Positions 26,976-35,786 of a stretch of 64,000 bases of DNA are shown here, piece by piece. The stretch spans positions 496,001 to 560,000 of the forward strand of contig NZ_CP032489.1 of assembly GCF_003600625.1 (NCBI RefSeq). The letters are read 5' to 3'. How positions within the stretch are numbered: position 1 is the first letter of the stretch; each line of letters opens with the position of its first letter. A program made the position numbers and the translations under genes. Source of the stretch: Arachidicoccus soli. GTDB lineage: Bacteria > Bacteroidota > Bacteroidia > Chitinophagales > Chitinophagaceae. The notes below the pieces were generated by a model that ran no database searches, was not told the DNA's origin, and worked only from the letters and a program-made list of their open reading frames with translations.

Positions 26976-28028
26976 TCAATCAATTACAAGTCTTTCAATT
27001 TCATTTACTGCTATTTCATCAATTTGTTTGAGCTTCTGACAACCTGCAATCTCCATTAATTTTTCTACAATGAATGAGGTTGGTTTAAAGTCAATGTTAT
27101 GCTCCTTATGAGGCTCTTGCAGCCATCGTTGCACTTCTTCTTTGAAGTTATTTTCTATCTTTGGTAAGGTAAAGACCCCTAGGTTTTTTAAGGCAGCGGC
27201 ATTGCATATTTGCTCATATTGCCCGCCAATTGGTATTGCCATTATCTTTTTCTGCAAATACATGGCTTCTGCTGGTGTTTCAAAACCGGCACCTGTAATA
27301 ATGCCATTAGAATTGATAAGACTCGTATTGAATAAATGTTTATCTACCGGGTATAAAGTAAGGTTATTATTTTCTTGATGAATTTTTTTTATCTGTCTTG
27401 AAAATATTTGGAATGAACTGTCTTTAATTTTTGAGAAAATATCAATTAATTCTTTATCGCAATAGGAGGGAAGATATACAGTGATGTAGTTTTTGTTTTT
27501 CGCATTAGCATTCCAAATTTCTGTTTTTATTACCGGTGTCTGAATAAAATCATCATATTTATCAAAATGCAAACCTAAGTTTTGTGTGCCTTTGGCATAA
27601 TTTCTCAGAATCCATTCGCCTATGAAACTTGCGTGTTCGGGTCTGGGGGTTTTTTCTGAGACAAAACTTGCCTGATGTCCAAAATGTATAGAAGGAACCT
27701 TTTTTATTTTACAGGCCAAAGACGTAATGGCATCAAAATCATTTAAAATCAAATCGTATTTTTCGATAGGTAAATCCTTTGCTTCCCGGTGTAAACGTCT
27801 CCAAGAGAAGGCGGTAAAAGTTTTTCCATAATGCAACTTCCCATCACAAGTGTATTTTAAGCTCAAACCCTTACTTCTAAAGGCAACAGATGTATTCAAT
27901 GCTAAAGTGCTGTTACTACCGCTTAAAAATAAATCTACTGTTCCATATTTTTCGATATGCGGAAGTAACTCCATAGCACGACTTATATGTCCATTTCCTG
28001 TAGCTTGTATGGCGTATAAAATTTTCAT
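26976..28028 (-). CDS. Glycosyltransferase, MurG/GT28-like
   Basis: The 350-residue protein opens with MKILYAIQATGNGHISRAMELL, the glycine/His N-terminal motif of GT-B enzymes. It has the sugar-nucleotide-binding signature ITGAGFETPAEAMYLQKKIMAIPIGGQYEQICNAAAL in the C-terminal half. The likely role is transfer of a hexose to a lipid or cell-envelope acceptor. It follows a metallophosphoesterase gene by 12 bp, a pair I recall from other Bacteroidetes, so the two probably act in one envelope-lipid pathway. The acceptor cannot be read from sequence. Confidence 0.8.
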   Translation of the reverse strand: MKILYAIQATGNGHISRAMELLPHIEKYGTVDLFLSGSNSTLALNTSVAFRSKGLSLKYTCDGKLHYGKTFTAFSWRRLHREAKDLPIEKYDLILNDFDAITSLACKIKKVPSIHFGHQASFVSEKTPRPEHASFIGEWILRNYAKGTQNLGLHFDKYDDFIQTPVIKTEIWNANAKNKNYITVYLPSYCDKELIDIFSKIKDSSFQIFSRQIKKIHQENNNLTLYPVDKHLFNTSLINSNGIITGAGFETPAEAMYLQKKIMAIPIGGQYEQICNAAALKNLGVFTLPKIENNFKEEVQRWLQEPHKEHNIDFKPTSFIVEKLMEIAGCQKLKQIDEIAVNEIERLVID

Positions 28029-28040
28029 TATTATTCGTCT

Positions 28041-28868
28041 TTAAAATATATAATCTACCTTTTCGGAGAATATATGTAGATCTTCTTCCGGCGTATTTTT
28101 ATCTATTGAGTTAATTTCAAAATCAGCAGGGGAATAGGTAAATAAGTTCCATTCTCCATTTGAGAATTCTAGTGCAGTAAGGTTTTCAACCCAGTCTCCG
28201 GAATTTAAATAAATTACTTTCCCTTTATCTGTGGAAAATACTTTTTCGCAAGGTTGATGAATATGTCCACATATTACATAATCAAAATTATTTTCAATGG
28301 CTAACTCTGCAATGGTGTTCTCAAAGTTGTTGATATATTTCACGGCTTTCTTTACGCTATTTTTTATTTTCTTTGAGAAGGATATTTTTTCTCTCCCGAA
28401 TTTATTCAGAATGAAATTAATAGCACGGTTTAATAATATCAATAAGTCATATCCCTTACCACCCAGTTTAGCCAAAATTTTTGCGCTGCCCTTAGTCGTA
28501 TTGTCAAAAACATCGCCGTGGAAAATCCACATTTTTTTGTCACCAATCTTTAAAATAAACTTATCAGTTAGAGAGAGATTGCCAAATTGCATATCTGAAT
28601 ATTTTCGTAACACTTCATCATGATTTCCTGTAATATAAACTACGCGTGTGTCTTTGGAAATAAGACTCATGATTTGCTTGATGACAGCAAAGTGTGCTTT
28701 TGGGAAATATCTTTTAGAAAATTGCCAGCCGTCGATAATATCACCGTTTAGAATAAGTAATTTGGGCTTTACACTTTTCAAATAATTTACCAGTTCGGTA
28801 GCGTGACAACCGTAAGTGCCAAGGTGAACATCTGAAATAACTACCACATCGAGGTTTCTCTTTTGCAA
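28041..28868 (-). CDS. Metallophosphoesterase, UDP-2,3-diacylglucosamine hydrolase (LpxH)-like
   Basis: The protein has all five calcineurin-type motifs: SDVHLG, NGDIID, GNHDE, IFHGDVFDN and CGHIHQP. This arrangement fits LpxH-like enzymes that remove UMP from the lipid A precursor UDP-diacylglucosamine, though broader phosphoesterase roles are possible. No ATG precedes the first motif. TTG codons at 28868, 28892 and 28916 are all in frame and the frame closes at 28920-28922. I choose 28868 because it gives a MQKRNLDVVVISDVHLG start like relatives; the longest form begins at 28916. It is 12 bp upstream of the MurG-like gene, forming an operon. Confidence 0.85.
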   Translation of the reverse strand: MQKRNLDVVVISDVHLGTYGCHATELVNYLKSVKPKLLILNGDIIDGWQFSKRYFPKAHFAVIKQIMSLISKDTRVVYITGNHDEVLRKYSDMQFGNLSLTDKFILKIGDKKMWIFHGDVFDNTTKGSAKILAKLGGKGYDLLILLNRAINFILNKFGREKISFSKKIKNSVKKAVKYINNFENTIAELAIENNFDYVICGHIHQPCEKVFSTDKGKVIYLNSGDWVENLTALEFSNGEWNLFTYSPADFEINSIDKNTPEEDLHIFSEKVDYIF

Positions 28869-28962
28869 TTCGAAATATTTATTATTATGCAAAGTTGCTA
28901 ACGAAAGATTATGCAAAAGTTATGCGAAGGTTACCAGTTTGTTATGGGAAGAAAGGGATTAA

Positions 28963-28995
28963 ATGAAAAAACTTTCTCTAAATTATAGAGAAAGT
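28963..28995 (-). terminator. Intrinsic terminator after lepA
   Basis: A 10-bp perfect stem (ACTTTCTCTA/TAGAGAAAGT, arms 28971-28980 and 28986-28995) with a 5-base loop is followed on the minus strand by a U-run (A-run at 28966-28970). Confidence 0.85.
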
Positions 28996-29019
28996 CTTAT
29001 ATATAAATATGTTATGAAA

Positions 29020-30807
29020 TTAATCGTCCAGCTTCAGGACGGCTAAGAATGCTTCTTGCGGCACTTCTACATTGCCTATTTGACGCATACGTTTCTTGCC
29101 CTCTTTTTGTTTTTCCAACAACTTACGTTTACGTGATATATCGCCTCCGTAACATTTGGCCGTTACATCTTTTCTCATGGCGCTGATGTTTTCTCGAGAG
29201 ATTATTTTGGCACCTATCGCTGCTTGGATTGCAATTTGGAATTGTTGACGTGGTAATAATTCTTTTAGTTTTTCACAAAGTTTTCTACCAAAATCTTGTG
29301 AGCGGCTTCTATGAATCAATGCACTTAAGGCATCTACTTTTTCGTTGTTGAGAAGGATATCCATTTTGACAATATCACTGGCTCGGTAATCAAGAGGGGT
29401 GTAATCGAAGGAAGCATAACCACGTGTTTGGCTTTTTAATTTATCATAAAAGTCAAATACAATTTCAGTCAAAGGCATCTCGAAGGTAAGCTCTACGCGT
29501 GTTTGCGTGAGATAAGTTTGATTAATCAAAATGCCTCGTTTGCCCAAACAAAGTGTCAAAATATTCCCGGTATAGTCTGCCTGTGTTATTATTTGTGCAC
29601 GAATAAATGGCTCTTCAATTCTATCAAGCTTGGTTGTCTCGGGCATTTGTCCGGGATTATTTACCGTGATTTTTTCGTTTCGTGTGGTATAGGCAATAAA
29701 ACTTACGTTAGGTACAGTAGTGATAACTGTTTGATTAAATTCACGTTCTAATCTTTCTTGAATGATCTCCATATGCAATAAGCCCAAGAATCCGCAACGA
29801 AAACCAAAGCCCAATGCTTGTGATGTTTCTAACTCAAAGGTTAATGAAGCGTCATTCAATTGCAGTTTCTCCATACAATCACGTAGTTCTTCAAAGTCTT
29901 CAGTGACTACCGGAAAGATTCCGGCAAAAACCATTGGCTTTACTTCTTCAAAACCTTTGATAGAGGTCCCCGGGTTTGCCGGAAGCGTAATGGTATCACC
30001 CACTTTCACTTCTTTTGCATTCTTGATGCCTGTAATGATATAGCCCACATCCCCGGCTTTTACCTCTTTTGTAGGAATCATTCCAATACCTAACTTTCCT
30101 ACTTCATCAGCATAATATTCTTCGCCTGTGTTGATGAATTTTATTTTGTCCCCCTTTTTTATGGTACCATTATAAACACGGAAATAAGCAATGATTCCTC
30201 GGAAACTATTGAAAACACTATCAAAAATGAGTGCTTGTAACGGAGCTTTTTCATCTCCTGTTGGAGAGGGGATTCTAGCCACTATCGCATGCAAAATTTC
30301 TTCAATACCGATTCCTGATTTGCCGCTGGCCAATAATATATCCTCTTCTTTGCAGCCAATTAAATCAATTATTTGATCTTTTACTTCGGGAATCATAGCT
30401 CCATCCATATCAATCTTGTTGATAACAGGAATGATTTCCAGATTATTCTCAATAGCTAAATATAAGTTACTGATAGTTTGTGCTTGTATGCCCTGGGTGG
30501 CATCCACTAATAACAGGGCTCCTTCGCAGGCAGCTAAGGCGCGGCTGACTTCATAGCTGAAATCTACGTGACCCGGTGTATCAATCAAATTAAAAGTGTA
30601 TCCAATCTTGTCAACAACATACTCCATTTGAATAGCTTTACTCTTAATGGTAATGCCTTTCTCACGTTCTAAATCCATGTCGTCGAGTACTTGATTCATC
30701 ATTTCTCGCTCACCAATTGTATGGGTGTGTTCCAATAAACGGTCTGCAAGTGTACTTTTACCGTGGTCAATATGTGCAATAATGCAGAAATTTCTAATTT
30801 GCTTCAT
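29020..30807 (-). CDS. lepA: Elongation factor 4 (back-translocating GTPase LepA)
   Basis: LepA is a ribosome-binding GTPase that helps ribosome assembly and stalled elongation. The 595-residue protein has the G1 motif AHIDHGKST (about residues 11-19), the G3 DTPGH, the G4 NKID and the LepA-specific C-terminal domain ([59 protein letters not shown]). It ends [12 protein letters not shown]. Start ATG at 30807 lies 5 bases after a -7 box, so the mRNA is probably leaderless. Confidence 0.97.
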   Translation of the reverse strand: MKQIRNFCIIAHIDHGKSTLADRLLEHTHTIGEREMMNQVLDDMDLEREKGITIKSKAIQMEYVVDKIGYTFNLIDTPGHVDFSYEVSRALAACEGALLLVDATQGIQAQTISNLYLAIENNLEIIPVINKIDMDGAMIPEVKDQIIDLIGCKEEDILLASGKSGIGIEEILHAIVARIPSPTGDEKAPLQALIFDSVFNSFRGIIAYFRVYNGTIKKGDKIKFINTGEEYYADEVGKLGIGMIPTKEVKAGDVGYIITGIKNAKEVKVGDTITLPANPGTSIKGFEEVKPMVFAGIFPVVTEDFEELRDCMEKLQLNDASLTFELETSQALGFGFRCGFLGLLHMEIIQERLEREFNQTVITTVPNVSFIAYTTRNEKITVNNPGQMPETTKLDRIEEPFIRAQIITQADYTGNILTLCLGKRGILINQTYLTQTRVELTFEMPLTEIVFDFYDKLKSQTRGYASFDYTPLDYRASDIVKMDILLNNEKVDALSALIHRSRSQDFGRKLCEKLKELLPRQQFQIAIQAAIGAKIISRENISAMRKDVTAKCYGGDISRKRKLLEKQKEGKKRMRQIGNVEVPQEAFLAVLKLDD

Positions 30808-30812
30808 CGAGG

Positions 30813-30820
30813 CAAAGATA
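30813..30820 (-). promoter_or_regulatory. Putative -7 box of lepA (leaderless)
   Basis: On the minus strand TATCTTTG matches TAnnTTTG and ends 5 bases before the lepA ATG. Confidence 0.5.
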
Positions 30821-30873
30821 ATCGCGATTTATGATATCTGATTTAAGATTTAGAATTAAGTTTTCTAAAGAAA

Positions 30874-30881
30874 TTATATCA
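30874..30881. repeat. Left target-site duplication of the IS element
   Basis: TTATATCA directly abuts the left inverted repeat and is repeated exactly at 32383-32390 beside the right one. Confidence 0.88.
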
Positions 30882-30902
30882 CTGGAGTTTCCCCAAAATT
30901 TC
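30882..30902 (+). repeat. Left terminal inverted repeat of the IS
   Basis: These 21 bp match the reverse complement of 32362-32382 without mismatch. Confidence 0.92.
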
Positions 30903-32187
30903 ATTCGGGGAATAAGCTCAGCAGGTATCTTTGTGGAGGATTGTCCTTTTTGTTATGGGTAAAGATACCTGCTTTTGTTTTTTTGAGCAATTCAAAGATT
31001 CCATCTGCCATTGCATAGTTAAAAAACGAAGGTATCCCAAAGAAGCGTTTTGATAAAATAAACACTTTTTGCACCATTAATTTTAGCTTTAAATTCATTC
31101 CCAAATATATACTTGTAAAGTAAGCAATAGCGTTAATGATGGCAACTAAGTTTCGGATGCCGTTGTAGCTTCTAACCCTTATGTCCTCTAAATTATAGCT
31201 TTGTTTGATGTAGCGGTAACATTCATCGCATTTCCATCTTGTAAGATATATTTCCACTATCTTATACACTTCTTTGGGTTCTGTATTTTGGGGTTCCAGG
31301 TTGCTCAAAAGTACCATAGGATGCTGCCCAAAACCTTTGATGATGACTACATTGAACCACTGGCCGGGCGTGTCGAACAAAGCACATCTTTGAATACCAA
31401 ATGTAATATTTATTACCGTTTCTTTACCATCTTCAATTTTGTTTATTTGTGCCTTGTATGGCAGTGTGGCGTGGGTTTCTAACCTATCTGCCTTCACGGC
31501 TACGATGCCGCCATTTTTGTTTTTGGTTAATAGCCACCGGTTCAGCTTTAGCCTAGTTACAAAGTTTAAATCATTGCTTGTAAAGTGTTGTATGATTTCA
31601 TTGCAATCGCCTCCTCTGTCAATTGCCCAAACGCCCGATGTACCTGTCTTTTGTATTACTTTGTCAATGGTGTCCGTTATTTTCTTTGTGCCACTTACAT
31701 AATCTTTTTCTAGGCTGGAATAAGCTTCGCAATACAGCGGTACTATTTTATTGTGTTCCAAATTGGCGGCAGTTACTTGGCACAAATGGTAACCCTGTGC
31801 CCCTACACCTTCGCTGCCATCGTACACCCCACAAAGATTTTCCATAGCCTTGGCGTAGGGTTTGGTAATGTCGCCGGGATCAATGGCTATTACCATTTCA
31901 TCAGTAATTTTATCATCGCCAAGGCGGATGATTTGCTCGTTGATATGATTACTAAAATCTTCGGCTGCCAAATTCCGGCACAGCCTATCCTCCGTTTTTA
32001 TCAGTTTAATATCCTCTTGCAGGCTTCGGGCTATGTTGGATATTTTAATGTCTTTGCAAGCCTGTATGCCGTAAATAAGCTCTTTGATAAGCCTACCGGT
32101 AGTTTTGCCTAAGCCCTTGCTCAAGATTCCCGAAAATTTATTAGCTTGTGCCTTGAAACGGCTGATAGCAGAAGAGTTTGCATCCAT
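30901..32187 (-). CDS. IS4-family DDE transposase
   Basis: The 428-residue cut-and-paste transposase catalyses excision and insertion of its own element. First Asp in AIDPGD (Asp103), second in VWAIDRGGD (Asp190), and the third catalytic block Y314-LT-R317-WKC-D321-E322-CYRYI-K328. This matches the IS4-family Y-(2)-R-(3)-E-(6)-K signature in spacing, but Asp321 occupies the exact Glu position and Glu322 is its neighbour. The start is ATG at 32187. The stop overlaps the left inverted repeat. The frame is uninterrupted. Family is clear; the IS subgroup was not determined. Confidence 0.92.
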   Translation of the reverse strand: MDANSSAISRFKAQANKFSGILSKGLGKTTGRLIKELIYGIQACKDIKISNIARSLQEDIKLIKTEDRLCRNLAAEDFSNHINEQIIRLGDDKITDEMVIAIDPGDITKPYAKAMENLCGVYDGSEGVGAQGYHLCQVTAANLEHNKIVPLYCEAYSSLEKDYVSGTKKITDTIDKVIQKTGTSGVWAIDRGGDCNEIIQHFTSNDLNFVTRLKLNRWLLTKNKNGGIVAVKADRLETHATLPYKAQINKIEDGKETVINITFGIQRCALFDTPGQWFNVVIIKGFGQHPMVLLSNLEPQNTEPKEVYKIVEIYLTRWKCDECYRYIKQSYNLEDIRVRSYNGIRNLVAIINAIAYFTSIYLGMNLKLKLMVQKVFILSKRFFGIPSFFNYAMADGIFELLKKTKAGIFTHNKKDNPPQRYLLSLFPE

Positions 32188-32361
32188 AATCGTAGTTAAA
32201 TGTTTATTGATACTGCATTATACGAAAGTGGATGCATTTTTTTGAGGAATCTTTTTTCAGCACAAAAATTGGCAGACAAACCAAATGCTTGAAAAATAAT
32301 ATGCTTACACTTCTAATCCCGCCTAAACCTCCGCCGACACTAAGGTGTAGAAATAATCGAG

Positions 32362-32382
32362 GAAATTTTGGGGAAACTCCAG
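32362..32382 (-). repeat. Right terminal inverted repeat of the IS
   Basis: It is the exact reverse complement of 30882-30902; homology stops at 32361. Confidence 0.92.
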
Positions 32383-32390
32383 TTATATCA
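32383..32390. repeat. Right target-site duplication of the IS element
   Basis: TTATATCA, identical to 30874-30881. Confidence 0.88.
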
Positions 32391-32512
32391 GATTAATTTT
32401 TGAGGAAAATAAACATAAGGGCAATTATTTCTTCACTTAAATGAGATTTAATGTGAAATAATGAACCTTCAAAATTTAAAAGACTTCTTCATACTAAAAT
32501 AAAACTTGCCCA

Positions 32513-32896
32513 TTAGCTAGAATGTGCAATAAGAATTTTTATCCCGCGTTCATTTAGCTTTCTCAGAGTGCCCGGGGAGATGCCTTCATCTGTAATGATA
32601 AATTGTACTTGATCTAGTTCGCACACCTTCCCCAGACCACGCCTCCCAAATTTGGTGCTATCTGCTAGTATTGCAACAATTTGTGCTGATTCAATCATTT
32701 TTTTGTTCAAATTTGCCTCTGCTAAATTGGTAATAGATAGGCCAAAATCCAGGTCAATTCCATCAACACCAAGAAATAAAATGCCACAGGATATTTCATC
32801 TAAAATCCGTTCGGCTTGTGCTCTTAAGCATCTTAGCCCTAAAACGGGTAAGTGATCCGAAGAATCGGGTAAGCCGATTATAGCTGTACACACCAC
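32513..32896 (-). pseudogene. DeoR-family regulator remnant (C-terminal sensor half only)
   Basis: The open frame encodes about 127 residues that match the C-terminal half of DeoR sugar-phosphate sensors: ILFLGVDGIDLDFGLSITNLAEANLNKKMIESAQIVAILADSTKFGRRGLGKV and FIITDEGIS. The N-terminal winged helix-turn-helix and the first part of the sensor domain (about 120 residues) are missing. A GTG at 32896 could start translation, but the product would have no DNA-binding part. The truncation point lies 26 bp from the start of the divergent SDR gene, so the 5' half was probably lost when the foreign block joined here. Confidence 0.75.
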
Positions 32897-32922
32897 CTTT
32901 GTATAAACAAAAGATCATAAAA

Positions 32923-33738
32923 ATGAGTAAAACAATTTTGATTACAGGTGCCTCATCTGGCTTTGGAAAGGAAACAGCTAAAATATTTCAACAAAAAGGC
33001 TGGAACGTAGTGGCTACCATGCGTTCGCCTGAAAATGAACACGAACTTAACAAATTAGAAAATGTATTGGTTACCCGTCTGGATGTACAGGACCCGGAAT
33101 CCATTCAAAATGCCGCAAACGAAACGATTCAGCATTTTGGTAGCATCGATGTATTGGTTAACAATGCCGGTTTTGGATTAATGGGCGTCTTTGAATCCGC
33201 TACGCCGGAACAAATCCGTAAACAATATGCTATCAATGTGTTTGGACTAATGGATGTTACCCAGGCTGTGTTACCCCAAATGCGCCAGCAAGGCAGCGGC
33301 ACCATCATTAACATATCTTCCTTTGGAGGGCAGGTAGGGTTACCAATAGGGACTTTGTATAACAGTAGTAAATTTGCTGTGGAAGGTTTTTCGGAATCGC
33401 TCTCCCATGAAGTTGCCAAATTGGGTATAAAGGTCAAAATCATCGAACCGGGTGCCGTCTCTACCAATTTCAGGAATGGCATGGAAATGATTAAAAATGA
33501 AATCCCCGAGTACATGCCAATTATAGGCAAGTTTTTTGAGCGTTATCAATCAACAACAGCACATTTGCCTAAAGCTGCACCTGAAGATGTAGCCAAAGCG
33601 ATATACGAAGCTGCAACAGACGACAAAGCGCAACTTCGTTATATCATCGGTGAAGATGCACAGTTTCATATCGATACTAAATTTAAAAATAGTGATCCGG
33701 AGTTTGTCCAAGTCATGCGCGATCGTTTTATAAATTAG
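32923..33738 (+). CDS. Short-chain dehydrogenase/reductase (classical SDR)
   Basis: The 271-residue cytosolic oxidoreductase has the cofactor motif TGASSGFGKE, the NNAG motif (VLVNNAGFG), an active-site Ser in INISSFGG and the catalytic YNSSK (Tyr-x-x-x-Lys). Substrate is unknown; the closest style is NAD(P)-dependent reductases of the retinol dehydrogenase type. ATG 32923 is chosen over a TTG at 32899. An AraC regulator follows 34 bp later in the same direction, a common SDR-AraC pairing in Bacteroidetes, so it probably controls this gene. G+C content rises here compared with lepA. Confidence 0.9.
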   Translation: MSKTILITGASSGFGKETAKIFQQKGWNVVATMRSPENEHELNKLENVLVTRLDVQDPESIQNAANETIQHFGSIDVLVNNAGFGLMGVFESATPEQIRKQYAINVFGLMDVTQAVLPQMRQQGSGTIINISSFGGQVGLPIGTLYNSSKFAVEGFSESLSHEVAKLGIKVKIIEPGAVSTNFRNGMEMIKNEIPEYMPIIGKFFERYQSTTAHLPKAAPEDVAKAIYEAATDDKAQLRYIIGEDAQFHIDTKFKNSDPEFVQVMRDRFIN

Positions 33739-33772
33739 TAAATGCTTATTGATTTTATCATTTAATGGATTT

Positions 33773-34678
33773 ATGATGCAGGAAAAATATATTGATGTCC
33801 ATACTATTAGCGAAATACACGAGTTGTGGGGATGCGGTAAGCCCCGGCATCCGCTGGTTACAGTAATAGACCTGATGAAATATCATTTTCGTGGTAGCAG
33901 GAATGGACTTCGCTACCGGTTGGGCTTCTATACTATTTTCTGCAAAAAATTCAGTGGTGTACTGGGCTATGGCCGGTCGTATTACGACTTTAGCGAGGGT
34001 TCGCTCATGTTTACTGCGCCCGGCCAGGCAACCACTCCTGTATCCGCGCCCTCACTTGAAGAAGGCCGGGCGCTGTTCTTCCATCCTGACCTGATCCATC
34101 ACTGCCCACTCGGTCAAAAGATGGGACAGTATTCCTTCTTTAATTACAAATCAAATGAGGCTTTGCATGTATTGGAAGAAGAAAAATTTGCATTATTCGA
34201 CTGTATCAAAAAGATTGAACAGGAATGTAGCCAGAACGTTGATAAACATACCCAGACCTTAATCCAGAATAACATCGAAATGTTGCTGAATTATTGCAGC
34301 CGTTTTTACGACCGTCAATTTTATACCCGTGAAAAAGTCAATACAGACGTCGTGCAGGCTTTCGAAAAGCTATTAAAGGCCCACTTTGCTCAGGACACAC
34401 TGATCCATATTGGCCTTCCAGGTGTTAAGACTTTTGCGGAACAATTGCACCTGTCGCCAAATTATCTTTCGGACCTGTTACAAAAATTCACGGGAAAAAC
34501 AACCCAGGAGCATATCCATTTGCAATTGATCGATAAAGCAAAAACGTTGCTTTGGAGTACCAGTATGGCTGTTAGCGAGATCGCTTATACGCTTGGCTTT
34601 GAAAACCCGCCACATTTTACGCGGCTATTCAAGCAAAAGACTGGCTACTCGCCAAGCGAATTCCGTAACCTCAATTAA
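33773..34678 (+). CDS. AraC-family transcriptional regulator
   Basis: The protein (301 residues from ATG 33773; ATG 33776 is equally possible) has a cupin-like N-terminal effector region and a C-terminal double helix-turn-helix. The latter covers the last ~100 residues, with FAEQLHLSPNYLSDLLQKFTGKTTQEHIHL and SEIAYTLGFENPPHFTRLFKQKTGYSPSEFRN. It probably senses a small molecule and regulates the SDR gene just upstream. A partial AraC copy with a similar last ~50 residues lies at 37465-37668 on the other strand. Codon choice is G+C-richer than in the core genes around it. Confidence 0.9.
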   Translation: MMQEKYIDVHTISEIHELWGCGKPRHPLVTVIDLMKYHFRGSRNGLRYRLGFYTIFCKKFSGVLGYGRSYYDFSEGSLMFTAPGQATTPVSAPSLEEGRALFFHPDLIHHCPLGQKMGQYSFFNYKSNEALHVLEEEKFALFDCIKKIEQECSQNVDKHTQTLIQNNIEMLLNYCSRFYDRQFYTREKVNTDVVQAFEKLLKAHFAQDTLIHIGLPGVKTFAEQLHLSPNYLSDLLQKFTGKTTQEHIHLQLIDKAKTLLWSTSMAVSEIAYTLGFENPPHFTRLFKQKTGYSPSEFRNLN

Positions 34679-34822
34679 GGCAAATGCTGTTATGGTCAAT
34701 GACCTACCTGCGATGCATTCATTAAAAATTTATTATAAAGTATCTTATGAACGTGTTTATGAATAAAACCTCAGGGGTCATAGTTACGCCATGCCAAAGC
34801 ATAAAGGAAGAGGGGGCGGGCT

Positions 34823-35407
34823 ATGAAGGTGCTTGTGCTTGGGGCAAATGGTGGAACCGGACGGTTAGTTGTTAGCCACGCAATTGGAATGGGCTATGAA
34901 GTAAGTGTATTTGTCCGACATGCCAGCTTATTTTATCCGGCTGGTGTAAAGGTCATTATAGGCGACGTTTTAAATCCAGAAAACGTACTTGGCGCTATGC
35001 ATTGTCAGGATGCCGTGATAGAATGTATTGGCGGAAATGCGCCATGGATGAAGCAGAAATTGGAGCGCAAAGCCATGAAAAATATCGTGGCCGCGATGAA
35101 AGCGGCGGGAACACGGCGGTTGTTAGTTATATCTGCGATGGGCGTTGCCGAGAGCGCAAAGCATTCCCCGTGGTGGTACCGTTTTTTTGTTGTCCCGACA
35201 TTTCTTAGGGGTATAATAGCCGATAAAAAAGCGATGGAAAGAATTATACGGGAAAGCACTCTGGACTGGATAATCGCACGCCCTCCGATCCTAACGCATG
35301 GGACGGCGAGCGGAAACGTAAAAGTGCTGGGGCCGAAAAACAAAGGGCACATGATTACGAGGGCCGATCTGGCAATGTGGCTGGTGAAACAGTTGGAGAG
35401 TGAATAA
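34823..35407 (+). CDS. NAD(P)-binding protein, NmrA/SDR-like
   Basis: The 194-residue protein starts with the Rossmann motif LVLGANGGTGRLVV (residues 4-17) and contains GDVLNPENV, ISAMGVAESAK, ADKKAMERIIRESTLDWIIARPP and a short C-terminus. This is the atypical SDR group that includes NmrA-like regulators and flavin reductase-like proteins (BLVRB). It may be a redox sensor or reductase; no substrate can be assigned. The ATG at 34823 is preceded by a purine-rich GGAAGAGGGGG. It is the third gene of the G+C-rich block. Confidence 0.85.
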   Translation: MKVLVLGANGGTGRLVVSHAIGMGYEVSVFVRHASLFYPAGVKVIIGDVLNPENVLGAMHCQDAVIECIGGNAPWMKQKLERKAMKNIVAAMKAAGTRRLLVISAMGVAESAKHSPWWYRFFVVPTFLRGIIADKKAMERIIRESTLDWIIARPPILTHGTASGNVKVLGPKNKGHMITRADLAMWLVKQLESE

Positions 35408-35639
35408 TATGTGGGCAAGCCGTAGTAGTGGTTAACTGCTAGACCGCCTTTATGGCTTTGCTTAAGCGTTCTTCTTTTCGGAATTCCCTGGAGGCTAATG
35501 CCCTGGCGCAATTCGGATGGATCCTCATCTTTTTGCAAATAGCCCTTGTCTTTGCCGCATCATTCTGAAAATCGACAACTCATTTTCGTACCATTGAGAA
35601 TACACTTCTTAAAGTTATCTCTGCTACGGCTAGTTCTGG
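35408..35639. other. Non-coding or degenerate stretch before the Fic repeat array
   Basis: No complete gene is supported. On the minus strand about 46 codons (roughly 35441-35580) are open between stops and encode a basic peptide ending EERLSKAIKAV. It has no usual start and resembles the tail of a lost gene, which I could not identify. Confidence 0.4.
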
Positions 35640-35759
35640 TTTGCTAATTTTAGCACATTTACGTTTGCTAAAATTAGCACGATTATGTTTACTAATTTCA
35701 GTACATTTGTGTTTGCTAAGGTTGGCCCGGCAGGGAAAACTAGTTTTAGCCCGTTAAAG
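35640..35759 (+). repeat. Five tandem 24-bp units with a conserved dyad, upstream of the Fic gene
   Basis: Units begin at 35640, 35664, 35688, 35712 and 35736 in exact 24-bp register. Each carries a 12-bp dyad at the same offset: GCTAATTTTAGC, GCTAAAATTAGC, ACTAATTTCAGT, GCTAAGGTTGGC and ACTAGTTTTAGC. In unit 3 the outer G and C both change (to A and T), which keeps the dyad, and unit 4 keeps it with G-T pairs. The array ends 27 bp before the Fic start codon, so it covers the expected promoter. It looks like an iterated operator. Confidence 0.75.
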
Positions 35760-35786
35760 TAAAACTGAATGTAAACTATTGAAGTC

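Larger units (their letters stand above)
30882..32382 (-). mobile_element. Complete IS4-family insertion sequence, 1501 bp
   Basis: The element is bounded by 21-bp perfect terminal inverted repeats (30882-30902 and 32362-32382, both reading CTGGAGTTTCCCC inward) and flanked by an 8-bp direct duplication TTATATCA. It carries one intact transposase gene on the minus strand, whose stop codon overlaps the left repeat. Perfect ends, identical target duplications and an open gene show a recent, probably still active insertion. It has landed just upstream of lepA, 74 bp behind its start. About 175 bp between the transposase start and the right repeat hold its promoter region and a small dyad ACACTAAGGTGT. 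Confidence 0.93.

Noticed and set aside
26953..26981. Terminator between the GH95-like and MurG-like genes
   Set aside because: An 8-bp stem GATTGATG/CATCAATC exists, but the loop is 13 bases, no T-run follows on either strand and it overlaps coding sequence.
24676..28868. Polysaccharide-utilisation locus around the GH95-like gene
   Set aside because: SusC, SusD, a regulator and other glycosidases are absent; the neighbours look like envelope-lipid enzymes.
32652..32855. Plus-strand frame over the DeoR remnant
   Set aside because: The minus-strand frame clearly matches the DeoR sensor domain; the opposite frame is a shadow.
35640..35759. CRISPR array
   Set aside because: The units are contiguous with no spacers between them, and no cas genes are present.
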